Positions 34,848 through 44,331 are shown, counted from the stretch's first letter. The stretch is DNA of 64,000 nucleotides from Actinotalea sp. Marseille-Q4924 (GCF_916618755.1 NZ_CAKAKB010000002.1:1-64000), one strand, 5' to 3'. The notes: a model not told the origin generated them from the letters alone. Made by a program: numbers and translations.

Positions 34848-36950
34848 ATGCCCTCGCTACCCCGGCCCGTGCTCTTCGGCGCCGCGTACTACCACGAGTA
34901 CCAGCCCTCCCCGCGCCTGGAGGAGGACCTGGACCTCATGCAGCAGGCCGGCTTCACCGTCATCCGCGTGGGGGAGTCGACCTGGTCCACGTGGGAGCCC
35001 GACGACGGCGTCTTCGACCTCGACTGGCTCCAGCCGGTGCTCGACGGCGCGCACGCGCGCGGCATCGCCGTCGTCCTCGGCACCCCTACCTACGCGGTGC
35101 CGCCGTGGCTGGCCCGCAAGTACCCCGAGATCGCCGCCGAGCGTCGCACCGGGCAGCGGATCGGCTGGGGCGCGCGTCAGGAGATGGACCTCACGCACGC
35201 GGCGTACCGCTTCCACGCCGAGCGCGTGATCCGCGCCGTCGTCGGGCGCTACCACGACCACCCCGCCGTCATCGGGTTCCAGGTGGACAACGAGCCGGGC
35301 CTGGAGCTGCTGCACAACCACGGCGTCTTCCAGGCGTTCGTCGACGACCTGCGCCGCACCTACGGCGACGTCGAGACGCTCAACCGGGAGTGGGGCCTCG
35401 TCTACTGGTCGCACCGGCTCGCGACCTGGGCGGACCTGTGGACCCCGGACAACAACGTCCAGCCGCAGTACGACCTGGCCTGGCGGCGCTTCCAGGCCAG
35501 GCTCACCACCGAGTTCATCGCGTGGCAGGCGGGCATCGTCCGGGAGATCGCCGGCCCGGAGAAGTTCGTCACCACCTGCATCGCCTACAGCCGCCCGGCG
35601 CTGGACGACCGGGGCCTCATGGAGGACCTCGACGTCACGGCGGGCAACCCCTACTACGCGATGCAGGACGCCCTGGAGGTCCCGGGGGTCGAGGGCGCGC
35701 CACAGGGCTGGGCGACGTCGGGCACCTGGAGCGTCTTCCAGAGCGCGGACCGCATGTACTCCTCCCGGCAGGAGCCGTTCCTCGTCACCGAGACCAACGC
35801 GGGCTCGATCGGCGGGCCGTCGATGAACTTCCCGGCGTACGACGGCCAGTGGCGCCAGGTCGCGTGGGCCATGGTGGCCCGCGGCGCGCGCATGATCGAG
35901 TACTGGCACTGGCACACGCTGCACTACGGGCACGAGACCTACTGGATCGGCGTCCTGCCGCACGACCAGCGCCCGGGGCGCGTCTACGAGCAGCTCGCCC
36001 AGCTCGGCGGCGAGCTCCAGGCCGCCGCCGACGACGTCGCGGGCCTCGTGCCCGACGCGGCCGTCGGCCTCCTGTGGTCGAACGCCTCCCTGTGGGGGCT
36101 CGCCGGCCAGCCCGCGCTCGCGGACGGCGCCGAGCCGGACGCGGACTCGTACCGCCACATCGTCGGCGCCTTCTACCGCGGCGCCTTCGAGGCCGGCGCC
36201 CCGGTGCGCATCCTCCACGACACGCAGCTGAGCGACGACGCCGAGGACCTCCGGGATCCCGCCGAGGTCGCCGCGGAGCTGCCGGTGCTCCTGGTGCCGG
36301 GGCTCTACATCGCGTCGGACCACCTCCTCGGCTGGCTGCGCCGCTACGCCGAGGCCGGCGGGCACCTCGTGCTCGGCCCTCGCACGGGGTACGCCGACAC
36401 CGGGGCGCGTGCGCGGCTCGAGGTCAAGCCCGCCCTGCTCGCCGAGGCGGCGGGCGTCAGCTACCAGGAGTTCTCCAACCTCGGCGCGCCGCTCGCCGTC
36501 CGGGCTGCCGACGGCGGCCCGGAGCTGCCGGCGGGCTGTCACGCCACCGGCTGGGTGGACGCGCTGCAGGCCGACGGCGCCGCCGTCCTCGTGCGGTACG
36601 AGCACCCTCACCACGGACGCTTCCCGGCCGTCGTGCAGAACGCGGTCGGGGACGGGCGCATCACCACGGTGGGCACCGTGCCCGACCCCGCGTTCGCCCG
36701 GGCGCTGCTGGAGTGGGCCGCGCCCGCGGGGGAGGACCCGTGGCGGGGGCTCGCACAGGGCGCGGTGACGGTGACGTCTGCGACGACCGGCGACGGCCGG
36801 CGGCTGCGCGTGGTGCACCACTGGTCGTGGGGCACCGCCGGCGTCGTGGTGCCGACGGCGGTGCGCGACGTGCTGAGCGGGACGACGACCGATGCGGGCG
36901 GCGCGCTGGAGCTCGGCGCGTGGGACGTCCGCGTCCTGATCGAGGAGTGA
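34848..36950 (+). CDS. Beta-galactosidase, GH42 (first)
   Basis: The 700-residue enzyme is a glycoside hydrolase family 42 beta-galactosidase: TIM barrel (about 1-390), trimerisation domain and small C-terminal beta domain. The acid/base is E149 in VDNEPG and the nucleophile E315 in VTETNAG, by family position. There is no signal peptide, so it acts on imported galactosides in the cytoplasm. ATG 34848 follows GGAAGGA; a GTG at 34779 overlapping the permease stop would add 23 residues of poor composition. It lies directly upstream of a second GH42 gene. Confidence 0.93.
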   Translation: MPSLPRPVLFGAAYYHEYQPSPRLEEDLDLMQQAGFTVIRVGESTWSTWEPDDGVFDLDWLQPVLDGAHARGIAVVLGTPTYAVPPWLARKYPEIAAERRTGQRIGWGARQEMDLTHAAYRFHAERVIRAVVGRYHDHPAVIGFQVDNEPGLELLHNHGVFQAFVDDLRRTYGDVETLNREWGLVYWSHRLATWADLWTPDNNVQPQYDLAWRRFQARLTTEFIAWQAGIVREIAGPEKFVTTCIAYSRPALDDRGLMEDLDVTAGNPYYAMQDALEVPGVEGAPQGWATSGTWSVFQSADRMYSSRQEPFLVTETNAGSIGGPSMNFPAYDGQWRQVAWAMVARGARMIEYWHWHTLHYGHETYWIGVLPHDQRPGRVYEQLAQLGGELQAAADDVAGLVPDAAVGLLWSNASLWGLAGQPALADGAEPDADSYRHIVGAFYRGAFEAGAPVRILHDTQLSDDAEDLRDPAEVAAELPVLLVPGLYIASDHLLGWLRRYAEAGGHLVLGPRTGYADTGARARLEVKPALLAEAAGVSYQEFSNLGAPLAVRAADGGPELPAGCHATGWVDALQADGAAVLVRYEHPHHGRFPAVVQNAVGDGRITTVGTVPDPAFARALLEWAAPAGEDPWRGLAQGAVTVTSATTGDGRRLRVVHHWSWGTAGVVVPTAVRDVLSGTTTDAGGALELGAWDVRVLIEE

Positions 36951-36952
36951 CC

Positions 36953-39058
36953 GTGACAGGGAACGGGACGACCGACCGCACCGACGGCGCCACGCGGGGT
37001 TGGGACCGGACGGGTCCCCCGAGCCGGTCGCGGTGGATCCGCTGGCCGGAGGGGACGCACAACCGCGCGCCGGGGGACGGGCCGCACGGGCCCATCGCGT
37101 TCGGCGGGGACTACAACCCCGAGCAGTGGCCGGAGGAGGTCTGGGCGGAGGACGTGCGCCTCATGCGCGAGGCGGGGGTGAACCTCGCGACGGTGGGGGT
37201 GTTCTCCTGGGCCAGGATCCAGCCGGACCCGGACACGTGGGACTTCGCGTGGCTGGACCGCGTCCTGGACCTGCTGCACGAGAACGGGATCGCGGTCGAC
37301 CTCGCCACGGCGACGGCGTCCCCGCCGGCGTGGCTCACGACGGCGCACCCGGAGATGCTCCCCGTGGACCGCACCGGCGTCGTCCTCGGGCAGGGCGGCC
37401 GCCAGGCCTGGTCGCCGAGCTCGCCGCACTACCGGGAGGCGTCGCTGCGGCTCGTCGAGCAGATGGCGCAGCGCTACGGCGACCACCCGGCACTGGCGAT
37501 GTGGCACGTCTCGAACGAGCTGGGGTGCCACAACGGGCGCTCGTACAGCGCGGTCGAGGAGGTCGCGTTCCGCCGGTGGCTCCAGGAGCGGTACAGCACC
37601 CTCGACGAGCTCAACGCGGCATGGGGCACGGCCTTCTGGAGCCAGCACTACGGCGCCTGGGACGAGGTCCAGCCGCCGCGCGCGGCGCCGTCGTTCCTCA
37701 ACCCGACCCAGCAGCTCGACTTCGCCCGGTTCTCCTCCGACGCGCTCCTGGACCAGCTGCGCGCCGAGACCGAGGTGCTGCACCGCCACACGCCGGACGT
37801 GCCCGTCACCACCAACTTCATGGTGATGTCGCACTTCTCCGGCGTGGACTACGCGACGTGGACGCCCGGCCTGGACCTCGTCTCCAACGACCACTACCTC
37901 ATGGCGCACGACGCCGAGTCGTACGTCGAGCTCGCCCTCTCGGCCGACCACACGCGCGGGCTCGCCGGCGGGGGGCCCTGGATGCTCATGGAGTCCTCCA
38001 CGAGCGCGGTGAGCTGGCAGCCGGTCAACGCTGCCAAGCCCGCCGAGCAGCTGCGCCGCAACTCCCTCACCCAGGTCGCCCGGGGCGCGGACGCCGTGTG
38101 CTTCTTCCAGTGGCGCGCCGCGCGCTCCGGCGCCGAGAAGTACCACTCGGCGATGCTGCCGCACGCCGGCACGGACTCCGAGCTGTGGCGGACCGTCGTC
38201 GGCCTCGGCGCGGACCTGCAGGCGCTCCGCGAGGTCACCGGGTCCCGCGTCGTGGCCGAGGTCGCGCTCGTCCTGGACTACGAGGCCTGGTGGGCCGCCG
38301 AGCTCGACGCCCACCCCAGCGCCGTGCTGCGGTACCGCGACCTCGCGCAGGACTGGTACCGGGCGCTGTGGGACCGCGGTGTCACGGTCGACGTCGTGCC
38401 GAGGGGCACCGACCTGTCGCGGTACCGCGTCGTGCTCGCCCCCCTGCTGTACCTCGTGCGGGACGCGCAGGCCGAGGCCTTCGAGGAGTTCGTCCACGGC
38501 GGCGGTGCGCTGCTGACGACCTTCTTCTCCGGGATCGTCGACGAGGACGACCACGTGCGCCTGGGCGGCTACCCCGGGGCGTTCCGCGACCTGCTCGGGG
38601 TGCGCGCCGACGAGTTCCGGCCGCTCCTGCCGGAGCAGACCGTCGCCGTGTCCGGGACCCTGGGCGCCGGCACGGGGACCCTGTGGTCCGAGCCGGTGCG
38701 CACCGACGACGCCGAGGTCCTGCTGACCTACGACGACGGCCCGTCCGCCGGGTACGCCGCCGTGACCCGCGCGACCCGCGGCAGCGGGCACGCCTGGTAC
38801 GCCGGTACCCACCTGGACCGGGCCGGCCGGGACGCCGTCGTCGACGGGCTGCTCGCCGGGGTCACCGCCCCGGCGGAGGCGACCGACGGCGTGGAGGTCG
38901 TGCTGCGTCGCGGCGACGCCGGCGAGTACCTCTTCGCGATCAACCACACCGACACGGACGGCCAGGTCCACGCCGAGGGCACGGAGCTGCTGACCGGGGC
39001 GTCGTGCACGGCGCCGACGACGGTGCCCGCCGGTGGGGTGGTGGTCCTGCGCCGCTGA
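36953..39058 (+). CDS. Beta-galactosidase, GH42 (second)
   Basis: The 701-residue GH42 enzyme has the signature FGGDYNPEQWPEEVWAEDVRLM, acid/base E189 in HVSNELG and nucleophile E347 in LMESS. An extra hydrophilic N-terminus of about 45 residues precedes the barrel. It is clearly diverged from the first GH42, so the two probably differ in linkage or chain-length preference. The GTG lies 2 bp after the previous stop and follows GAGGAG. It is cytoplasmic. Confidence 0.94.
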   Translation: MTGNGTTDRTDGATRGWDRTGPPSRSRWIRWPEGTHNRAPGDGPHGPIAFGGDYNPEQWPEEVWAEDVRLMREAGVNLATVGVFSWARIQPDPDTWDFAWLDRVLDLLHENGIAVDLATATASPPAWLTTAHPEMLPVDRTGVVLGQGGRQAWSPSSPHYREASLRLVEQMAQRYGDHPALAMWHVSNELGCHNGRSYSAVEEVAFRRWLQERYSTLDELNAAWGTAFWSQHYGAWDEVQPPRAAPSFLNPTQQLDFARFSSDALLDQLRAETEVLHRHTPDVPVTTNFMVMSHFSGVDYATWTPGLDLVSNDHYLMAHDAESYVELALSADHTRGLAGGGPWMLMESSTSAVSWQPVNAAKPAEQLRRNSLTQVARGADAVCFFQWRAARSGAEKYHSAMLPHAGTDSELWRTVVGLGADLQALREVTGSRVVAEVALVLDYEAWWAAELDAHPSAVLRYRDLAQDWYRALWDRGVTVDVVPRGTDLSRYRVVLAPLLYLVRDAQAEAFEEFVHGGGALLTTFFSGIVDEDDHVRLGGYPGAFRDLLGVRADEFRPLLPEQTVAVSGTLGAGTGTLWSEPVRTDDAEVLLTYDDGPSAGYAAVTRATRGSGHAWYAGTHLDRAGRDAVVDGLLAGVTAPAEATDGVEVVLRRGDAGEYLFAINHTDTDGQVHAEGTELLTGASCTAPTTVPAGGVVVLRR

Positions 39059-39134
39059 GGGACGGCATCCCGACCCCTGGACCCGGCCGGCGTCCCCAGA
39101 CGCCCGGTACACCGCAGCGAGGAGGAGGAACCCC

Positions 39135-40139
39135 ATGCACCACCGCTACCTCGGCAACAGCGGCCTGAAGATCTCCGAGATCACCTACGGCAACTGGCTG
39201 ACCCACGGCTCCCAGGTGGAGAACGACGTCGCGACGCAGTGCGTCCGGGCGGCGCTCGACGTCGGCATCAGCTCCTTCGACACCGCCGACGTCTACGCGA
39301 ACACGGTCGCGGAGGAGGTGCTGGGCGCGGCGCTGGACGGCGAACGACGGGAGTCGCTGGAGATCTTCACCAAGGTGTTCGGCCCGACGGGACCGAAGGG
39401 CCACAACGACGTCGGGCTGTCCCGCAAGCACATCTTGGAGTCGATCGACGCCTCCCTGCGCCGTCTCCGGACCGACTACGTCGACCTGTACCAGGCGCAC
39501 CGCTACGACGTGGAGACGCCGCTCGAGGAGACGATGCAGGCGTTCGCCGACGTCGTCCGGCAGGGCAAGGCGCTGTACATCGGCGTGAGCGAGTGGACCG
39601 CTCAGCAGCTGCGCGAGGGCCACGCCCTCGCCACCGAGCTGGGCTTCCAGCTCATCTCCAACCAGCCGCAGTACTCGATGCTCTGGCGGGTCATCGAGGC
39701 CGAGGTGGTGCCGGCGTCCGAGGAGCTCGGCGTCTCCCAGATCGTCTGGTCGCCCATCGCCCAGGGCGTGCTGACGGGGAAGTACCGGCCGGGCCAGGCA
39801 CCGCCGGAGGGCTCGCGGGCGACCGACGACAAGGGCGGGGCGGACATGATCCAGCGCTGGATGTCCGGCGACGTCCTCACCGCCGTCCAGGGTCTGGCAC
39901 CCGTCGCCGAGGGCGCCGGGCTGACGACCGCCCAGCTCGCGATCGCCTGGGTCCTGCAGAACCCGAACGTGGCGTCGGCGATCATCGGCGCCTCGCGGCC
40001 CGACCAGGTCCGTGACAACGTCGAGGCGTCCGGCGTCGTCCTCGACGCCGACGTCATGGCGGCCGTCGACGACGCCGTCGGGCACCTCGCCGAGCGCGAC
40101 CCTGCCCTGACCACGTCGCCCGCCACCCGAGAGGCCTGA
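39135..40139 (+). CDS. Aldo/keto reductase (Kv-beta/YghZ-like)
   Basis: The 334-residue aldo/keto reductase has catalytic residues in SFDTADVYANTVAEEVLG (Asp, Tyr), EIFTKVFG (Lys) and LYQAHRYD (His), with the C-terminal cofactor segment IIGASRPDQVRDN. It resembles the voltage-gated potassium channel beta-subunit-like branch, which reduces aldehydes or keto sugars with NADPH. ATG 39135 follows GGAGGAGGAA. It belongs to the same run of genes as the galactosidases, 76 bp downstream. Confidence 0.92.
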   Translation: MHHRYLGNSGLKISEITYGNWLTHGSQVENDVATQCVRAALDVGISSFDTADVYANTVAEEVLGAALDGERRESLEIFTKVFGPTGPKGHNDVGLSRKHILESIDASLRRLRTDYVDLYQAHRYDVETPLEETMQAFADVVRQGKALYIGVSEWTAQQLREGHALATELGFQLISNQPQYSMLWRVIEAEVVPASEELGVSQIVWSPIAQGVLTGKYRPGQAPPEGSRATDDKGGADMIQRWMSGDVLTAVQGLAPVAEGAGLTTAQLAIAWVLQNPNVASAIIGASRPDQVRDNVEASGVVLDADVMAAVDDAVGHLAERDPALTTSPATREA

Positions 40140-40149
40140 GGAGGCACGC

Positions 40150-40998
40150 ATGAGGATCGCCGTCACCGGGGGGACCGGGAAGCTCGGCCGCCACGTCCTG
40201 CACCGGCTGCGCGAGGACGGGCACGAGGTGCTCAACCTCGACCGGTCGGGGGAGCGCAGCCGGGAGCTCGTCCTGGTCGACCTGACCGACTACGGACAGG
40301 TCGCGGACGTGATCCTGGGCTTGGACGACAGGCACTCGGGGCTCGACGCCGTGGTGCACCTGGGCGCCATCCCTGCGCCCGGGCTGGTGCCGGACGCGGC
40401 CACGTTCCGCAACAACATGCTGAGCACGTACAACGTCTTCCAGGCGGCGCGTCGGGCCGGCATCCGCCGGATCGTCTACGCGTCCAGCGAGACCGTGCTC
40501 GGGCTGCCGTTCGACACCCCGCCGCCGTACGTCCCGGTCGACGAGGAGTACCCGGCCCGCCCGGAGAGCACCTACTCCCTCGTCAAGCACCTCGAGGAGC
40601 AGATGGCGATCCAGTTGACGCGCTGGGACCCGGAGCTGAGCATCACCGCGCTGCGGTTCTCCAACGTCATGGACGTCGAGGACTACGCCGAGTTCCCGTC
40701 GTTCGACGCCGACGCGCAGCTGCGGAGGTGGAACCTCTGGGCGTACATCGACGGCCGGGACGGGGCCCAGGCCGTGGCCCGGGCGCTCGAGCGCGCCGAG
40801 CCGGGCTTCGAGGCCTTCGTCATCGCCAACGCCGACACCGTCATGAGCCGCTCGAGCGCGGAGCTCGTCGCGGAGGTGTACCCCGGTGTCCCGGTCGCCA
40901 AGGAGGTCGGGGAGCACGAGACGCTCCTGTCCATCGACAAGGCGCGCCGCGTCCTCGGGTACGAGCCGCAGCACTCCTGGCGCGACCACGTCTCGTGA
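40150..40998 (+). CDS. NAD-dependent epimerase/dehydratase (extended SDR)
   Basis: The 282-residue protein is an extended short-chain dehydrogenase with the NAD loop GGTGKLG at residues 7-13, the active-site serine in YASSETVLG and the YSLVK catalytic pair. It may be a sugar epimerase or an aldose or uronate dehydrogenase; the length favours the latter. It follows the aldo/keto reductase by 10 bp and overlaps the next gene by four bases. Confidence 0.9.
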   Translation: MRIAVTGGTGKLGRHVLHRLREDGHEVLNLDRSGERSRELVLVDLTDYGQVADVILGLDDRHSGLDAVVHLGAIPAPGLVPDAATFRNNMLSTYNVFQAARRAGIRRIVYASSETVLGLPFDTPPPYVPVDEEYPARPESTYSLVKHLEEQMAIQLTRWDPELSITALRFSNVMDVEDYAEFPSFDADAQLRRWNLWAYIDGRDGAQAVARALERAEPGFEAFVIANADTVMSRSSAELVAEVYPGVPVAKEVGEHETLLSIDKARRVLGYEPQHSWRDHVS

Positions 40999-42071
40999 AC
41001 GGGCCCACGATCGCCGTCGTCGGCGGCGGACGGCGCACGCAGCTCCTCCTGCGTGTGGCCGCCGCCGCCGGCGAGCGGCTCCCGGTGACCGGCGTCGTCA
41101 CGCGGCGGGCCGAGGTGGGGGACCGGCTGACGGCGCAGTGGGGCGTCCCGACCTTTCGGACCCTCGACGACCTGCTGGCCGTCGGCCGGCCGGACCTCGT
41201 CGTCGTCGCCGTCCCGTGGCCGGCCTCGCCGGAGGTCCTCCGCGACGTCGCCGCGCGCGGCCTGCCGGTGCTGGGCGAGACCCCGCCGGCCCCCGACCTC
41301 GACGGACTCACGGCGCTGTGGGCCGACGTCGGCGCGTCCGGGCTCGTCCAGGTCGCCGAGCAGTACCTGCTCATGCCCGGGCACGCCGCGCGGCTCGCCG
41401 TCGTGCGGGAGGGCGTCATCGGTGAGCCGACGTCGGTGGAGGTCGCGTCCACGCACCTGTACCACGCGGTCTCGATGATCCGCGGGTTCCTGGGGGTGGG
41501 GCTGGACGACGTCGTCGTCAGCGGGCGGGACTTCAGCGCGCCGCTCGTGGACCCGCTCGGCTTCGACGGCTGGGTGCCGGACGCCCGCCCCGAGCCGCGG
41601 ACGACGACGCTCGCGACGCTCGACTACGGGGGGCGGCACGGCGTGTACGACTTCGTCGAGAACCAGTGGTGGAACCCGCTGCGGGCGCGGCGGCTGGTCA
41701 TCCGCGGGTCCCTGGGGGAGGTCGTCGACGACGAGGTCACGCGCCTGGTGGGGCCCACCACGCCCGTGACGTCGCCGCTGTCCTACCGCCGCACGGGCAT
41801 CGACATGAACCTCGAGGGCAACGACCTCGTGCACGTCGCCTTCGACGGTCGGGTGGTCTACGAGAACCCGTGGGTCGGCTCGCGTCTGTCCGAGGACGAC
41901 GTCGGCGTGGCGAGCATGCTGGCTGCGGCCCTCGCCTGGGCGCGCGACGAGGGTGCGGCGCCGTACCCGCTCGCCGAGGCGTGCGAGGACCACGCGATCT
42001 CCCTGGCGATCCAGGAGTCCGCGCGCACCCGGCAGGACGTGCGGGTGTCCGGGATGCCGTGGGCTCGCTGA
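40995..42071 (+). CDS. Gfo/Idh/MocA-family oxidoreductase
   Basis: The 358-residue protein has an N-terminal NAD(P) fold (TIAVVGGGRRTQLLL, DLVVVAVPW, GLPVLGETPPAP) and the C-terminal alpha/beta domain of the Gfo/Idh/MocA family. The usual EKP motif is replaced by ETPP, so the catalytic lysine is missing from that place. The reaction may therefore differ or be lost. The GTG overlaps the SDR stop. It is the last gene of the sugar run. Confidence 0.85.
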   Translation: MNGPTIAVVGGGRRTQLLLRVAAAAGERLPVTGVVTRRAEVGDRLTAQWGVPTFRTLDDLLAVGRPDLVVVAVPWPASPEVLRDVAARGLPVLGETPPAPDLDGLTALWADVGASGLVQVAEQYLLMPGHAARLAVVREGVIGEPTSVEVASTHLYHAVSMIRGFLGVGLDDVVVSGRDFSAPLVDPLGFDGWVPDARPEPRTTTLATLDYGGRHGVYDFVENQWWNPLRARRLVIRGSLGEVVDDEVTRLVGPTTPVTSPLSYRRTGIDMNLEGNDLVHVAFDGRVVYENPWVGSRLSEDDVGVASMLAAALAWARDEGAAPYPLAEACEDHAISLAIQESARTRQDVRVSGMPWAR

Positions 42072-42120
42072 GCGCGCCTCGCCCGCGGGTGAGAACGTGG
42101 TTCCCGACCGAGGAGGCCAC

Positions 42121-42270
42121 ATGACCGAGCACCCTGGGGACGACGTCCCGGTCCTCGAGGACGACGAGACGATCCCGCCCCGTCCGGAGGAGGAGATCGC
42201 GGACGTCGCGCGCTCCGAGCCCGACGTCCGCGGCCACGGCGGCGACCCGGGCGACGTCGAGCCCGCCTGA
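42121..42270 (+). CDS. Small acidic protein, 49 residues
   Basis: The gene has a clear GAGGAGG ribosome site before ATG 42121 and encodes a very acidic, probably disordered peptide rich in Asp, Glu and Pro. No family is recognised. It lies 49 bp after the oxidoreductase and ends 9 bp from the convergent lipase-maturation-factor gene. The ribosome site is the best support that it is translated. Confidence 0.6.
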   Translation: MTEHPGDDVPVLEDDETIPPRPEEEIADVARSEPDVRGHGGDPGDVEPA

Positions 42271-42279
42271 CGACGCTCG

Positions 42280-43740
42280 TCACCCTGCCCGGGCGAGCGA
42301 CCGCAGGTCCTGCGCGTCGACCATGAGACCCAGGTCGTCGCGCACCCACCGGACGCCGTCCCGCCGTCGCTCGGCGGGCGTGGCGAAGCGGTAGCGGTAC
42401 ATCCGCGCGCGCACCCACCGCGGCCGGGCGCCGTCGAACGGGTCGTGCGCGAGCAGGCGCAGCGTCGGTCCGTCCGCCTCGAGCAGGCGACGCAGGAACG
42501 GCACGAACCACCGCAGCTGCGCGCTCGACCCGAGCCCCAGGAACCACATCGCCCAGTCCAGCCGCAGGTGGTACGGCGCGTACTGCCGGGGCAGCCGGCG
42601 CACGTCGCCCGGCTTGCCCCTGAACCCGTACTCGGCCCACCGCGCGTCGTCGGGGTCCTCGTCGAGCGTGCCCTCGACCACCACCTCCGTGCGCCGCCGG
42701 GTGACGCTGCCGAACGCGCCGTACGCGTTGACCAGGTGCAGCACGTCGAACGACGCGTTCATGAGCTGGTTCCGGGACACGAGGTTGCGCAGCGGGCGCC
42801 GGCCGAGCCACACCAGCACCGCCGACACCGCGAGCACCACGACGACGAACCACGGCGGTGCCGGGCCGGCGCCCGCCGAGCCCACCGTGACGCCGAGGGG
42901 CCGGAGGACCCAGCCGAAGGTGTCGTCGGTCACCGCGGAGAACGCCAGCACGATCGTCAGCCAGTTCAGCCACGCGAAGTTGCCGGAGATGACCAGCCAC
43001 AGCTGCGTCACGACGACGACGCCGGCCGCCGCGCTCGCGACCGGCCCCGGGACGAGCAGGAGGAACGGCACGAGCAGCTGCGTCACGTGGTTCGCCGCCA
43101 CCTCCACCTTGTGCAGCGGGCGGGGGAGCAGGTGGAACAGGCGGCTCAGCGGGCCCGGCATCGGCTGGGTCTCGTGGTGGTAGTACAGGGCGGTGAGGTC
43201 GCGCCACGCCGGGTCGCCGCGCCACTTGATGAGGCCGGCGCCCAGCTCCAGGCGCAGGACGAGCCACCAGAACAGCGCGATGACGGTGACGGGCGGGTCG
43301 ACCTGGTCGGACCCGAGGAAGGCGGCGAGGAAGCCGGCCTCGAGCAGCAACGACTCCCACCCGAACCCGTAGAACACCTGCCCGACGTTGACCACCGACA
43401 GGTACAGCGCCCACAGGACCAGGAACGCGAGCATCGGCACCCACGGCGGTCCCTGCTGCGGCAGCCCCGCGACCAGCAGCAGCCCGACGACGACGCCCAC
43501 CGCGGCCACCGCGGTCACCAGGCGGTCGGAGTACCGCCAGTGGAAGAGGCTCGGGGCGGACCGGAACGGCACCCGGCGCACGAACGCGGGGACCGGCAGC
43601 AGCCCACGCTCGCCCAGCAGGGCGCGGAACTGGTGTAGGACCGCGACGAACGCGACGACGTAGACGGCGGCGATCCCACGCTGCAGCACCGCGCGCGCCG
43701 TCGTGTACGCCTCGGCGTCGAACCACTCCACCCGGACCAT
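42280..43740 (-). CDS. Lipase maturation factor family protein
   Basis: The 486-residue membrane protein matches the LMF1/2 family. It has about eight transmembrane helices in the first 330 residues, the YGFGWESLLLEAGFLAAFLG segment, LRLELGAGLIKWRGDPAW, YYHHETQPMPGPLS, and a C-terminal soluble part with YEFRGKP-like AEYGFRGKPG. In animals such proteins fold lipases in the ER; the bacterial role is unknown. ATG 43740 is very close to a GGGAGGG site, so the in-frame GTG at 43731 may be the true start. Confidence 0.93.
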   Translation of the reverse strand: MVRVEWFDAEAYTTARAVLQRGIAAVYVVAFVAVLHQFRALLGERGLLPVPAFVRRVPFRSAPSLFHWRYSDRLVTAVAAVGVVVGLLLVAGLPQQGPPWVPMLAFLVLWALYLSVVNVGQVFYGFGWESLLLEAGFLAAFLGSDQVDPPVTVIALFWWLVLRLELGAGLIKWRGDPAWRDLTALYYHHETQPMPGPLSRLFHLLPRPLHKVEVAANHVTQLLVPFLLLVPGPVASAAAGVVVVTQLWLVISGNFAWLNWLTIVLAFSAVTDDTFGWVLRPLGVTVGSAGAGPAPPWFVVVVLAVSAVLVWLGRRPLRNLVSRNQLMNASFDVLHLVNAYGAFGSVTRRRTEVVVEGTLDEDPDDARWAEYGFRGKPGDVRRLPRQYAPYHLRLDWAMWFLGLGSSAQLRWFVPFLRRLLEADGPTLRLLAHDPFDGARPRWVRARMYRYRFATPAERRRDGVRWVRDDLGLMVDAQDLRSLARAG

Positions 43741-43827
43741 CCCTCCCGGTCGGCACCAGGATCGCCGAGCGGGCGCGGACCCGCGCGCCGGTTGCGGCCC
43801 CGGTCCCACCGCCCGCCCGCCGTCCAG

Positions 43828-43903
43828 CCCGCCACTTCCCGTCCGATCCGCATGGTGCATCATGCGGATCAGACGCAGAGTGGCGGATCGGACGCGGGCG
43901 GCG
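43828..43903. repeat. Left repeat flanking the PIN gene
   Basis: This 76-bp element has an outer part shared with 44383-44439 (cccgccac ... gatccgcatggtgca and tggcgg ... gcgggcggcg). In addition its centre folds on itself: gatccgcat and atgcggatc form a 9-bp stem. The extra arm catgcggatcagacg is the exact reverse complement of part of the right copy. It ends 23 bp before the PIN gene. Confidence 0.8.
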
Positions 43904-43926
43904 TCCCGTCGACGAGGGGAGGGGCG

Positions 43927-44331
43927 ATGACCCGGTACGTGGTGGACGCCGGGGTCGTGCTGCGGATGGCCGAGGAGGGCGTCGTCGTCGGCGCGGAGCA
44001 CGAGCTCCTCGCACCGACGCTCGTGCGGTCCCAGACCCTGTCGCTCCTGCACCAGGCGGTCCACCGCGGTGACCTCACCGAGGCGGAGGGACGCTCGCGG
44101 CTGGCGGCGGTGAACGGGGTGCTGCAGCGGTCCCGCCTGCTCGGCGACGCGGTGCTGCGCCGGACCGCGTGGGACGTCGCGACCCGCCTCGGGTGGGCGT
44201 CGACCGAGGACGCCGAGTACGTGGCGCTGACCCGCCTGCAGGGCGACGCCCTCGTCACGCTCGACGCCGACCTCGCGCGCCGCGCGGCCGACGAGGTGCG
44301 GGTCGACCCGTACGACGACCTCACCCGCTGA
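43927..44331 (+). CDS. PIN-domain (VapC-like) protein
   Basis: The 134-residue protein is a PIN nuclease: D7 in YVVDAGVVL, mid-protein acidic residues, and the C-terminal TEDAEYVALTRLQGDALVTLDADLARRA with the metal-binding aspartates. VapC-type PIN proteins cut RNA and normally pair with a small antitoxin encoded just upstream; none is present. ATG 43927 follows GAGGGGAGG. The gene sits alone between two direct repeats, like a cassette. Confidence 0.85.
   Translation: MTRYVVDAGVVLRMAEEGVVVGAEHELLAPTLVRSQTLSLLHQAVHRGDLTEAEGRSRLAAVNGVLQRSRLLGDAVLRRTAWDVATRLGWASTEDAEYVALTRLQGDALVTLDADLARRAADEVRVDPYDDLTR

Noticed and set aside
43741-43927. Antitoxin gene for the PIN protein
   Set aside because: The gap is filled by the repeat element and holds no frame with a DNA-binding or antitoxin-like sequence.
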